NCBI GenBank assembly: GCA_041655055.1
Contig: JBBAGE010000088.1
Location: forward strand, 1-9,998
DNA length: 9,998 bases
From: JBBAGE01 sp041655055
GTDB taxonomy: Bacteria > Pseudomonadota > Alphaproteobacteria > Rhodobacterales > Rhodobacteraceae
Direction of reading: 5' to 3'
A model generated the notes under the pieces. It did no database searches, was not told the origin of the DNA, and saw only the letters and a program-made list of their open reading frames with translations. The translations under genes were made by a program, and so were the position numbers. Shown piece by piece: positions 1-6,750 of this stretch (positions are counted from its first letter, which is position 1; each line of letters opens with the position of its first letter).

Positions 1-22
1 TATCCAGCTGAGCTACGGGTGC
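1..22 (-). tRNA. tRNA-Arg gene, 5' end only (cut by window edge)
   Basis: On the minus strand a mature tRNA 5' end starts at 22: acceptor strand GCACCCG, then TA, GCTC (5' side of the D stem) and AGCTGGATA of the D loop, up to the edge. All 22 nt match the copy starting at 201, whose anticodon is CCG, so tRNA-Arg(CCG) is inferred; the anticodon of this copy is outside the window. No obvious -10 element lies just upstream (the preceding bases read CGCGAACGGTAT). It may be the functional copy, perhaps read through from the promoter near 210-238, but that is inference. Confidence 0.7.
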
Positions 23-37
23 ATACCGTTCGCGAAG

Positions 38-56
38 TGCTTACGTCATGCTTACG
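38..56. repeat. Short tandem direct repeat, TGCTTACG twice
   Basis: TGCTTACG occurs at 38-45 and again at 49-56, separated by TCA, giving an 11-bp period. It lies between the two tRNA 5' copies, about 16 bp upstream of the tRNA starting at 22. Direct repeats at helical spacing can be protein-binding sites, including integrase arm sites, but two eight-base copies may be chance. Confidence 0.4.
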
Positions 57-157
57 CGAGTTTTTTGGCTTCTTGAAGAGCAAACCCGATATTCGCTCAA
101 GCCATTGTTAAATCAATACCTTTTCCCAACACCTTCAACCTTCGCCAGACTTGACTA

Positions 158-201
158 CCGCCTTCGGAGGGCAGTGCTCTATCCAGCTGAGCTACGGGTG
201 C
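158..201 (-). pseudogene. Truncated tRNA-Arg(CCG): 5' half only
   Basis: Reading down from 201: acceptor strand GCACCCG (201-195), TA, D stem GCTC/GAGC (192-189 with 179-176), then anticodon stem CTGCC/GGCGG (174-170 with 162-158, one T.G wobble) around the loop CTCCGAA. The anticodon is CCG, for Arg CGG codons. Past 158 the sequence does not form a T arm, has no GTTCGA box, and never returns to the expected 3' acceptor strand CGGGTGC. So this is a 5' half, not a complete tRNA. Its start repeats the tRNA beginning at 22, 179 bp away. It could be one end of an integration or deletion event or a partial tandem duplication. It keeps a plausible promoter (210-238), so it may still be transcribed. 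Confidence 0.75.
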
Positions 202-209
202 CTGCTGCT

Positions 210-238
210 GCTATAGGGGAAAGCGTGGGGGGCTGCAA
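210..238 (-). promoter_or_regulatory. Candidate tRNA promoter, TTGCAG-N17-TATAGC
   Basis: On the minus strand TTGCAG (238-233) is followed after exactly 17 bp by TATAGC (215-210), nine bases before the tRNA-like 5' end at 201. This is a sigma-70-type arrangement at the right distance for a tRNA start. Each hexamer is only a partial consensus match. The -35 hexamer falls in one arm of the suf operon hairpin (230-253). Confidence 0.45.
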
Positions 239-253
239 CGGGATTTGCAGCCC
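230..253 (-). terminator. Hairpin closing the suf operon
   Basis: Perfect 9-bp inverted repeat GGGCTGCAA / TTGCAGCCC (230-238 and 245-253) with a 6-nt loop. On the minus strand it begins five bases after the sufS stop codon, the usual place for an intrinsic terminator. It is followed by a C-rich stretch, not a U run, so termination may be weak or need Rho. Confidence 0.55.
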
Positions 254-257
254 TTGT

Positions 258-1478
258 TCACCCAAAAAGATCGTGGCAAAGTTCCAGCGCATCGACCAGC
301 GCATCGACCTCGGCGCGGGTGTTATAGAGCCCGAATGAGGCCCGGCACGTCGCTGAAACCCCTAGATGATCCAAAAGCGGCATGGCGCAATGCGTGCCCG
401 CGCGCACCGCGATGCCCCGTTTGTCCAGCACGGTGGACAGGTCATGCGCATGGGCCGAACCATCGATGGTAAAGGAATATATCGCCGCTTTATCAGGGGA
501 TTGCCCTTGGATATTCAACCAGTTCAATCCTGCAAACCGCGTCTGGGCATAATGCGCCAGCTCGGCCTCATAGGTGCTGATACGGTCCATGCCGATCCCC
601 ATCAGGTAATCGAGCGCCACGCCGAGGCCGATGGTTTGCACGATGCCGGGGGTGCCGGCCTCAAACCGCATGGGCGGGTCGGCATAGGTGACCGTATCGC
701 GGCCCACTTCGCGGATCATGTCGCCACCGCCAAAAAAGGGGCGCATTTCCGCCATCCGTTCACGCCGGACATAAATCGCGCCGGACCCCGAGGGGCCATA
801 GAGTTTATGCCCGGTAATCACGTAGAAATCACAACCCATGTCGGCCACATCGACCTTGGCATGCACCGCGCCCTGTGATCCATCCACCAGCACCGGCACG
901 CCTTTGGCATGCGCGCCGGCCGTGATGGATTTCACATCAACTTTGGTTCCCAATACATTGGAAAGATGTGTGATTGCCACCAGCTTGGTGCGCGGGCCGA
1001 TTGCATCGATTACCGCGTCGGGATCAAGTGACCCATCGGCATTCGTGTCTACCCATTTCAGCACCACCCCCTGCCGTTCGCGCAAGAAATGCCACGGCAC
1101 GATATTGGCGTGATGCTCCATGATCGAGAGCACGATTTCGTCGCCCGCCTGCATCCGCGGCATCGCCCAGGAATAGGCGACCATATTGATCCCCGCCGTC
1201 GCGCCGGAATTAAAGATGATCTCATCCTCGTGCCGGGCGCCCAGAAAGCGGGCGATCGTGCCGCGCACGGCTTCGTATTTATCGGTCAGCTCATTAGAAA
1301 GATGATGCAAGCCTCTGTGAACATTGGCATATTCATGGCTATAGGCCTGGGTGATTGCATCGATCACCACCTGCGGTTTTTGGGCCGATGCGCCGTTATC
1401 AAGATAGATCAGCGGCCTGCCATTCACCTGCCGCGACAGAATCGGAAAATCGGCGCGGATACGGTCCACATCATACAT
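258..1478 (-). CDS. sufS: SufS, group II cysteine desulfurase
   Basis: A PLP enzyme that takes sulfur from L-cysteine as a persulfide for Fe-S assembly on SufBCD, in the cytoplasm. The 406-aa product has the family landmarks: His pair in EHHAN (122-123), Asp199 and Gln202 in VDGSQG, PLP lysine Lys225 in ITGHKLYGPSG, and persulfide Cys364 in RAGTHCAMPLL, a motif diagnostic of the SufS/CsdA group. Length is typical. I chose ATG 1478 because homologs begin at MYDVDRIRADFP-like sequence and AAAAAGGGG lies just upstream; an ATG 15 codons earlier lies inside the preceding gene. The start overlaps that gene's end by 8 bp, suggesting translational coupling. It is the last gene of the operon. Its usual sulfur acceptor SufE is not in the window. 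Confidence 0.96.
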   Translation of the reverse strand: MYDVDRIRADFPILSRQVNGRPLIYLDNGASAQKPQVVIDAITQAYSHEYANVHRGLHHLSNELTDKYEAVRGTIARFLGARHEDEIIFNSGATAGINMVAYSWAMPRMQAGDEIVLSIMEHHANIVPWHFLRERQGVVLKWVDTNADGSLDPDAVIDAIGPRTKLVAITHLSNVLGTKVDVKSITAGAHAKGVPVLVDGSQGAVHAKVDVADMGCDFYVITGHKLYGPSGSGAIYVRRERMAEMRPFFGGGDMIREVGRDTVTYADPPMRFEAGTPGIVQTIGLGVALDYLMGIGMDRISTYEAELAHYAQTRFAGLNWLNIQGQSPDKAAIYSFTIDGSAHAHDLSTVLDKRGIAVRAGTHCAMPLLDHLGVSATCRASFGLYNTRAEVDALVDALELCHDLFG

Positions 1479-1974
1479 TTTGGGCCCCTTTTTGCGGGAA
1501 TTCGGCCTCGCGCAGGCCGGCAATCAGAAAGGTGACAAAGCTGAGCATGGCAAGCGATCCGGTCACCACCTGCGCCGGGCCGGGATCGACCATGCCTTCG
1601 GTCAATCCCCACAACAGCCAAAGCGGGGTCGAGGCTAAAAGCGCCCAGAAAACCGCGATCCGCGCCGCGAAAAAGCTGCCGCGCCCGCCCGCCAGTTTCA
1701 GCACCAGATGCAGCACCGCCGAAACGGCATAAAGCAGCACCGGCGCCAGCATCAAAAGCGCCACGGCCGCCCCGCTCAGCCTTGCGCCAAGTGGGATTTC
1801 GGGGTCAAGAAACGCGGCGCGGGCGTGCACCGGCCATTGCGACACGAAAATCAGCGCACATCCGACCATCACCAGCGCAATCGCGTGAATTTCATCGCGC
1901 GCCTTGGCCAGTTGTTGGCGCACCCCGCGACGGGGCGCGCGCCAGGTGGTCAGAATATCCGCGATCGTGCTCAT
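1471..1974 (-). CDS. YIP1-family-like integral membrane protein in the suf operon
   Basis: A 167-aa protein of unknown function. It has a basic soluble N-terminus (about 1-30, with WRAPRRGVRQQ) followed by hydrophobic segments near 31-49, 67-93, 102-124 and 134-153, so probably four or five inner-membrane helices, and a short polar tail. No catalytic motif is visible. From memory, a YIP1-domain protein of this size sits between sufD and sufS in many Rhodobacteraceae; the family name is recalled, not searched. The start overlaps the sufD stop by 4 bp (ATGA), and the end overlaps sufS by 8 bp, so it should be made together with both. The context suggests a membrane role connected to Fe-S assembly or iron or sulfur supply; nothing in the sequence proves this. 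Confidence 0.85.
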   Translation of the reverse strand: MSTIADILTTWRAPRRGVRQQLAKARDEIHAIALVMVGCALIFVSQWPVHARAAFLDPEIPLGARLSGAAVALLMLAPVLLYAVSAVLHLVLKLAGGRGSFFAARIAVFWALLASTPLWLLWGLTEGMVDPGPAQVVTGSLAMLSFVTFLIAGLREAEFPQKGAQNV

Positions 1975-3251
1975 TTTTCCGCGCGCCCGGCCACAAGCCA
2001 GCGGCTGGCCTGTTCCTGCACGCTATCGGCGATGGTTTCATCTTCGATTTCGGCCACGGCCTCGGCCAGAAAGGCCAGCACCATCAAATCGCGCGCCTGA
2101 TCCACGGGCACACCGCGCGAACGCAGGTAAAACAGCGCCTCTTCATCGATCGCGCCGGTGGTCGAGCCATGCGAACAGGCCACATCATCGGCGTAGATCT
2201 CAAGCTCGGGCTTGGCGAGGAAACGCGCATCCTCATCCAACAGCAGGGATTGAGAAATCTGATAACCATCAGTCTTTTGCGCGCCGTTCTTTACAAGAAT
2301 CTTGCCCTGAAACACGCCGGTGGCGCCATCGCGCAGCACCTTTTTGAACACCTGCCGGCTTTCACAATGCTGGCCGGCATGGGTGATAAAGATCGTGTCG
2401 TCATGGTGAAAATCACCCGCGCCCAAGGCGGCACCGGCGACATGGGCGATGCCATTATCGCCGTTCAGTTCGATCACCACTTCGTTGCGCGTCATGACGC
2501 CATTCGCCGTCATGGTGAAACTTTTGAACGTGCTTTCCGCGCCCAGGCGGGCGAATACATGCGTCACAGTGCTGCGCGCATGTTCGGGGCCTTGCAGGCG
2601 GATGTGGTGAAAACTGCCGCCATCGGCGATATCGACTTCGAGCACATGGTTCGCCCGCGCGCCCGATGCACCGGATTCCAGAATGGTCAGTGATGCGCCC
2701 GATTCAACCTTGACAATATGGTGCAAGATCGCGTCAGAATCATTTGATTTATAATCATAAACCATATGGACGGGCTTATCTGCGCTGCCGGTCGCATGGA
2801 TCGCCACGCCTTGTGTTGCCATCATCGTGTTCAACGTCGCAAGCGCGCGGCTGACCGGGTTCTGGCCGCGTTGTTCCAGCACACCATAAAGATCGCGCGT
2901 CCAGGCAGCGCTTTCGAGCGCGTCGTTTAGCGGGGTGATCGTGCAGCCCGCCACCTGTGCCACATCCGATGCGGCGCCATCAAAGACACCATCGCGATAG
3001 ATCATTCGCACCCGGTCAATGCCATCGAAAAACGCATCGCCGGCCGCCACCGCGGGCGCGTCGATCGGCGCGGGCGCAACAAGGCGAGCGGGATCGGTAT
3101 ATTTCCAATATTCATCGCGCCGACCCGGCAGGCCCGCATCACGCAAACGCCCCTCGGCATTCTTGCGGGTCTGTGTGGCCGTATCCGGCAGCGCAGGCCC
3201 CACGGCCAGATAAGAGGCCGCAGCCGCGCGCTTTGCCTCAAGCAAACTCAT
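1971..3251 (-). CDS. sufD: SufD, Fe-S cluster assembly scaffold subunit
   Basis: A 426-aa SufB/SufD-family protein that pairs with SufB and is driven by SufC in the cytoplasmic SufBC2D scaffold complex; SufD is associated with iron entry. The C-terminal beta-helix core is clear: KILVKNGAQKTDGYQ, then LLLDEDA, then ACSHGSTTGAIDEEALFYLRSRG. His361 in that last motif lines up with E. coli SufD His360, a residue implicated in cluster assembly. The N-terminal third is helical and variable (GLPGRRDEYWKYT near 40-52 is typical of SufD). Start ATG 3251 overlaps the sufC stop by 4 bp, and GGAG lies about nine bases upstream. The stop overlaps the next gene by 4 bp. The gene looks intact, with length usual for the family. 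Confidence 0.95.
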   Translation of the reverse strand: MSLLEAKRAAAASYLAVGPALPDTATQTRKNAEGRLRDAGLPGRRDEYWKYTDPARLVAPAPIDAPAVAAGDAFFDGIDRVRMIYRDGVFDGAASDVAQVAGCTITPLNDALESAAWTRDLYGVLEQRGQNPVSRALATLNTMMATQGVAIHATGSADKPVHMVYDYKSNDSDAILHHIVKVESGASLTILESGASGARANHVLEVDIADGGSFHHIRLQGPEHARSTVTHVFARLGAESTFKSFTMTANGVMTRNEVVIELNGDNGIAHVAGAALGAGDFHHDDTIFITHAGQHCESRQVFKKVLRDGATGVFQGKILVKNGAQKTDGYQISQSLLLDEDARFLAKPELEIYADDVACSHGSTTGAIDEEALFYLRSRGVPVDQARDLMVLAFLAEAVAEIEDETIADSVQEQASRWLVAGRAEK

Positions 3252-4006
3252 TGCGCTTGCTCCGTCAACAGATCGCCGTAACCATAATTTTCCACCTCAA
3301 GCGCAAGCTCGGGGCCGCCGGTGCGAATGACGCGACCATCGGCCATAATATGCACGACATCAGGTTTGATATGATCCAGAAGCCGTTGATAATGCGTGAT
3401 AACCAGGAATGACCGCCCCTCACTGCGCAGCGCGTTCACGCCCTCGGCCACCAGTTTCATCGCATCGACATCAAGGCCCGAATCCGTTTCATCCAGAATG
3501 CACATCTTGGGTTCAAGCATGGCCATCTGCAGGATTTCATTGCGCTTTTTCTCGCCGCCAGAAAAGCCGACATTGACCGGGCGTTTAAGCATCTCGGCAT
3601 CGATTTTCAGCGATTTGGCCCGTTCGCGCACCAGTTTCAGAAATTCACCGGCGCTGAGTTCATCCTCGCCCCGTGCTTTGCGCTGCGCGTTCACCGCCGT
3701 GCGCAAAAAGGTCATATTGCCGACGCCGGGGATTTCAACGGGATATTGAAAGGCCAAAAACAGCCCCGCCGCAGCACGGGCTTCGGGCTCCATTTCCAAC
3801 AGATCCTGCCCGTCGAGCGTGGCGCTGCCGTCGGTCACCTCGTAGCCGTCACGGCCCGACAAAACATAGGACAGCGTCGATTTGCCCGACCCGTTCGGCC
3901 CCATGATCGCATGCACCTGACCGGGCGCGACTTCAAGCGACACCCCTTTGAGGATCTGCTTGTCCTCATCTTCAAGTTTGACGTGCAAATTGTTGATTTT
4001 CAGCAT
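3248..4006 (-). CDS. sufC: SufC, ABC-type ATPase of the SufBCD complex
   Basis: A soluble ABC ATPase that binds SufB and SufD and powers the conformational change needed for cluster assembly. Numbering from ATG 4006 (252 aa): Walker A GPNGSGKST at 36-44, Q-loop Gln87 in LAFQYP, signature FSGGEKKR at 148-155, Walker B CILDE at 169-173 followed by TDSGLD, and switch His205 in VITHYQR. FSGGEKKRNEI and DETDSGLD are characteristic of SufC among ABC proteins. I prefer ATG 4006 because GAGGAA stands just upstream and family members start MLxIxNL; an in-frame ATG at 4018 would add MRNK and has a weaker GGGGAAC site. The stop overlaps the sufD start by 4 bp. About 160 bp separate it from sufB, unlike the other junctions. 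Confidence 0.96.
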   Translation of the reverse strand: MLKINNLHVKLEDEDKQILKGVSLEVAPGQVHAIMGPNGSGKSTLSYVLSGRDGYEVTDGSATLDGQDLLEMEPEARAAAGLFLAFQYPVEIPGVGNMTFLRTAVNAQRKARGEDELSAGEFLKLVRERAKSLKIDAEMLKRPVNVGFSGGEKKRNEILQMAMLEPKMCILDETDSGLDVDAMKLVAEGVNALRSEGRSFLVITHYQRLLDHIKPDVVHIMADGRVIRTGGPELALEVENYGYGDLLTEQAQ

Positions 4007-4062
4007 TTTATTCCTCATTCTTATGTTCCCCGAGACGCCTTGCTTCCCTGCGCGGCTGGGGA

Positions 4063-4149
4063 TTATCTGGTGCGCAACATGATCGTGATGACATCGGCCA
4101 ACCGATCTGGCGGCAGCGTCATGGGCGCGATTTCAAACCGGTCCATCAT
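4063..4149 (-). CDS. Possible small ORF between sufB and sufC (28 aa)
   Basis: The sufB-sufC gap holds one minus-strand ORF of 28 codons beginning with two consecutive ATGs (4149 and 4146). It reads MMDRFEIAPM, then TLPPDRLADV, ending ITIMLRTR. Third positions are mostly G or C, like the neighbouring genes, although the last codon is the rare AGA. No convincing ribosome binding site precedes it, and it starts 17 bp after the sufB stop. It may be a real small protein, the remnant of a longer gene once present between sufB and sufC, or chance. I recognise no family. Confidence 0.25.
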   Translation of the reverse strand: MMDRFEIAPMTLPPDRLADVITIMLRTR

Positions 4150-4166
4150 CCGTCATGGCGTTGATC

Positions 4167-5678
4167 CTAGCCTACCGATCCTTCGAGCGAGATCGCCACA
4201 AGTGCCTGCGCTTCCATCGCGAATTCCATCGGCAGCGCCTGCAGCACATCCTTGCAAAACCCGTTCACAACCAGCGCCACGGCCTCTTCCTCGTCCATCC
4301 CGCGCGAGCGGCAATAGAACAGTTGATCATCATCCACCTTGGATGTCGTGGCTTCGTGTTCCACCCGGGACGAGCTGTTGCGCACCTCGATATAGGGCAC
4401 GGTATGCGCGCCGCAATTCGACCCGATCAACAGGCTGTCGCACTGGGTATAGTTGCGCGAATTCTTGGCCTTCGGGTGCATGGACACCAACCCGCGATAG
4501 GTGTTTTGCGCCTTGCCCGCCGAAATCCCCTTGGACACAATGCGCGAGCGCGTATCGCGGCCCAGATGGATCATCTTGGTGCCGGTATCAGCCTGCTGAT
4601 AGTTGTTGGTGATGGCGATGGAATAGAATTCGCCCTGGCTTTCATTGCCGCGCAGGATGCAGGACGGGTATTTCCACGTCACCGCCGAGCCAGTTTCCAC
4701 CTGGGTCCACATCACCTTGGCGCGGTCGCCCCGGCAATCGGCGCGTTTGGTCACGAAGTTATAGATCCCGCCGCGGCCCTCTTCATCGCCGGGGAACCAG
4801 TTCTGAACGGTGGAATATTTCACCTCGGCATCTTCTTCGATGATGATTTCCACCACCGCGGCATGAAGCTGCGCCGTATCGCGTTTGGGCGCGGTGCACC
4901 CTTCGAGATAGCTGACATAGCTGCCCTTGTCGGCGATGATCAGCGTGCGCTCGAACTGGCCGGTATTTTCGGCATTGATGCGGAAATATGTGGAAAGCTC
5001 CATCGGGCAGCGCACACCCGGCGGCACATAGACGAAGGAACCATCCGAAAAGACCGCCGAATTCAGCGTGGCATAATAGTTATCCGAGGGCGGCACGACC
5101 GAACCCAGATATTTGCGCACCAACTCGGGGTGTTCGCGGATCGCCTCGGAAATCGAGCAAAAGATCACGCCGGCCTTTTTCAATTCATCCTGAAAGGTGG
5201 TGCCCAGGCTTACGCTGTCGAACACGGCATCCACGGCCACGCGGCGCGGGGGCGCATCTTCGGCCCCTTCGACACCGGCCAGAACCATTTGTTCGCGCAG
5301 TGGAATCCCCAGTTTTTCATAGGTGGCCAGCAGCTTGGGATCGACCTCATCAAGCGATTTCGGCTTTTCGGCCATGCTTTTGGGGCGGGCATAGTAATAT
5401 TGATCCTGAAAGTCGATTTCGGGATAATTGACCATGGCCCAGGTCGGCTCTTCCATCTTTTCCCAGCGGGCAAAGGCCGCAAGGCGCCATTCGGTCATCC
5501 ATTCCGGCTCGCCGTTCTTTTCCGAAATCAGGCGGACGATATCGGGGTTTACGCCCTTGGGGGCGTATTCCATTTCGATATCGGTTTCCCAGCCGTGCTT
5601 ATAGGTGCTGATGGATTTGACGGCCTCGACCGTTTCCTGATCAACCCCATCTTTGACCTGCATATCCAGCGTGTTCAT
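4167..5678 (-). CDS. sufB: SufB, Fe-S cluster assembly scaffold subunit
   Basis: A 503-aa core scaffold protein on which SUF builds nascent Fe-S clusters; it receives sulfur from SufS and works with SufC and SufD in the cytoplasm. Landmarks: N-terminal YKHGWETDIEMEYAPKG, the conserved VPPGVRCPMELSTYFRIN block, EGCTAP (start of the beta-helix core), YTQCDSLLIGS with Cys413 matching essential E. coli Cys405, and SSRVEHEATTSK (His441, matching E. coli His433), then DDDQLFYCRSRG. ATG 5678 is chosen because MNTLDMQV is a normal SufB start and GAAGG lies six to ten bases upstream; the reading frame continues 24 codons further up, into the previous gene. It follows the NifS-like gene by 19 bp. The stop is TAG. 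Length and motifs are normal. Confidence 0.97.
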   Translation of the reverse strand: MNTLDMQVKDGVDQETVEAVKSISTYKHGWETDIEMEYAPKGVNPDIVRLISEKNGEPEWMTEWRLAAFARWEKMEEPTWAMVNYPEIDFQDQYYYARPKSMAEKPKSLDEVDPKLLATYEKLGIPLREQMVLAGVEGAEDAPPRRVAVDAVFDSVSLGTTFQDELKKAGVIFCSISEAIREHPELVRKYLGSVVPPSDNYYATLNSAVFSDGSFVYVPPGVRCPMELSTYFRINAENTGQFERTLIIADKGSYVSYLEGCTAPKRDTAQLHAAVVEIIIEEDAEVKYSTVQNWFPGDEEGRGGIYNFVTKRADCRGDRAKVMWTQVETGSAVTWKYPSCILRGNESQGEFYSIAITNNYQQADTGTKMIHLGRDTRSRIVSKGISAGKAQNTYRGLVSMHPKAKNSRNYTQCDSLLIGSNCGAHTVPYIEVRNSSSRVEHEATTSKVDDDQLFYCRSRGMDEEEAVALVVNGFCKDVLQALPMEFAMEAQALVAISLEGSVG

Positions 5679-5697
5679 TATGCCTTCGCCTTTCTTC

Positions 5698-6750
5698 TCA
5701 TGCGGCTCGCGCGCGGTGGCGCGAGTGGGCGGTGGCCCAGGCGCGCGCAAAGCGCGTCACCTCGTCTTGTGTCGTTTCGGGACCGATCGAGATGCGCACA
5801 GCACATGCCGCCTCGGTCTCATCATACCCCATTGCACGCAAAACCTTACTCGCCCGAACCTTGCCTGATGCGCAGGCGGACCCTGCCGAAATGGCAAATC
5901 CGGCCAGATCCATCTGGATGACCTGCGTTTCGCCTTTCCATCCGGGCAAAATCAGGCAGCTTGTGTTCGGAAGGCGTCGCGCGTCCTGATCCTTGCCTAC
6001 ACAGATAAGGTCTTGGGACGCATCCGCAAGCAGGTTTTCCAACAGGTCGCGGTTTGCGGCGACGCCGTCCCACAGGCCATCGGCCAGATCGCGCGCCGCC
6101 GCCGTGGCTGCGGCCGCAAAACCGGCAATGGCGATCACGTTTTCGGTGCCCGCGCGCCGGCCCATTTCCTGCCCGCCGCCGCGGATCTGCGCACCAAGAT
6201 CAGTGCCCCACCGGATCACCAACGCGCCAATCCCCTTTGGCCCGCCGATCTTGTGGGCAGAAATCAGCGCCATCTGCGCGCCCATCCAGTTGAACGCCAC
6301 GGGCAGCTTGCCAAAGGCCTGGGTCGCATCGCAAAGTGCGAGCCCATCCGGCAGGCTCTGCACGATGCCGGTTTCGGAATTGGCCAGTTGCAATGCCGTG
6401 CGCGCAGGCTCGGCCACGCTTACCTGCCCCAGCCGGTCCACCGGCAACACCGGATCGGCCCAGGCCAGCACCGCTTCGTGTTCGACATCCGCACAGACCA
6501 GCCCGCGGCCCGCAAGGCCAAGCGCCGCCCCCTCGGTCGCGCCCGAGGTAAAGATGATATCGGCCCCTTCGGCCCCGAATGCCGCGGCAATCTGGCCCCG
6601 CGCGCGCTCGATCAGCCCCTTGGCCGCGCGGCCTTCGGCATGAACCGATGACGGGTTGCCCACCACATCCATCGCCGCAATCATCGCGTCGCGCGCTTCG
6701 GGGCGCAGCGGCGCGGTGGCGTTCCAGTCAAGATAGGTGCGCGGGTTCAT
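5698..6750 (-). CDS. NifS/IscS-type (group I) cysteine desulfurase
   Basis: A 350-aa PLP-dependent class V aminotransferase-fold enzyme that converts cysteine to alanine and a protein persulfide. Visible active site: TYLDWNATAPLRP at the N-terminus, His91 in DVEHEAVL, Asn124 in LANSETGIVQ, Asp141 and Gln144 in CDATQAFGK, PLP lysine Lys167 in ISAHKIGGPKG, and catalytic Cys293 in ISAGSACASGKVRAS. The SGSAC-type loop puts it in group I (NifS/IscS), unlike sufS in the same operon. It is about 50 residues shorter than E. coli IscS and lacks its long C-terminal tail. The start overlaps iscR by 4 bp (ATGA); sufB follows after 19 bp. It probably feeds sulfur to SufBCD or to other acceptors such as tRNA thiolation enzymes; which one cannot be read here. 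I withhold iscS because no iscU or iscA is nearby. Confidence 0.93.
   Translation of the reverse strand: MNPRTYLDWNATAPLRPEARDAMIAAMDVVGNPSSVHAEGRAAKGLIERARGQIAAAFGAEGADIIFTSGATEGAALGLAGRGLVCADVEHEAVLAWADPVLPVDRLGQVSVAEPARTALQLANSETGIVQSLPDGLALCDATQAFGKLPVAFNWMGAQMALISAHKIGGPKGIGALVIRWGTDLGAQIRGGGQEMGRRAGTENVIAIAGFAAAATAAARDLADGLWDGVAANRDLLENLLADASQDLICVGKDQDARRLPNTSCLILPGWKGETQVIQMDLAGFAISAGSACASGKVRASKVLRAMGYDETEAACAVRISIGPETTQDEVTRFARAWATAHSRHRARAA

Noticed and set aside
201..212. CTG triplet run just upstream of the tRNA 5' half
   Set aside because: Only three to four units; too short to be a meaningful microsatellite.
48..338. 96-codon open frame on the plus strand through the tRNA region
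   Set aside because: It crosses the tRNA 5' half and the end of sufS antisense; no ribosome site and no protein-like pattern.
1782..2693. 303-codon open frame on the plus strand, opposite sufD
   Set aside because: Same mirror effect; low-complexity Arg/His/Ala-rich product, no ribosome site, sufD on the other strand is clear.
4007..4018. Upstream in-frame ATG of sufC
   Set aside because: It would add only MRNK; the inner ATG at 4006 has the better ribosome site and matches usual SufC starts.
4155..5921. 588-codon open frame on the plus strand, opposite sufB
   Set aside because: It is the mirror of sufB with its strong codon bias in a G+C-rich genome. The product is His/Phe/Gly-rich with no recognisable domain, while the opposite strand codes an unmistakable SufB.
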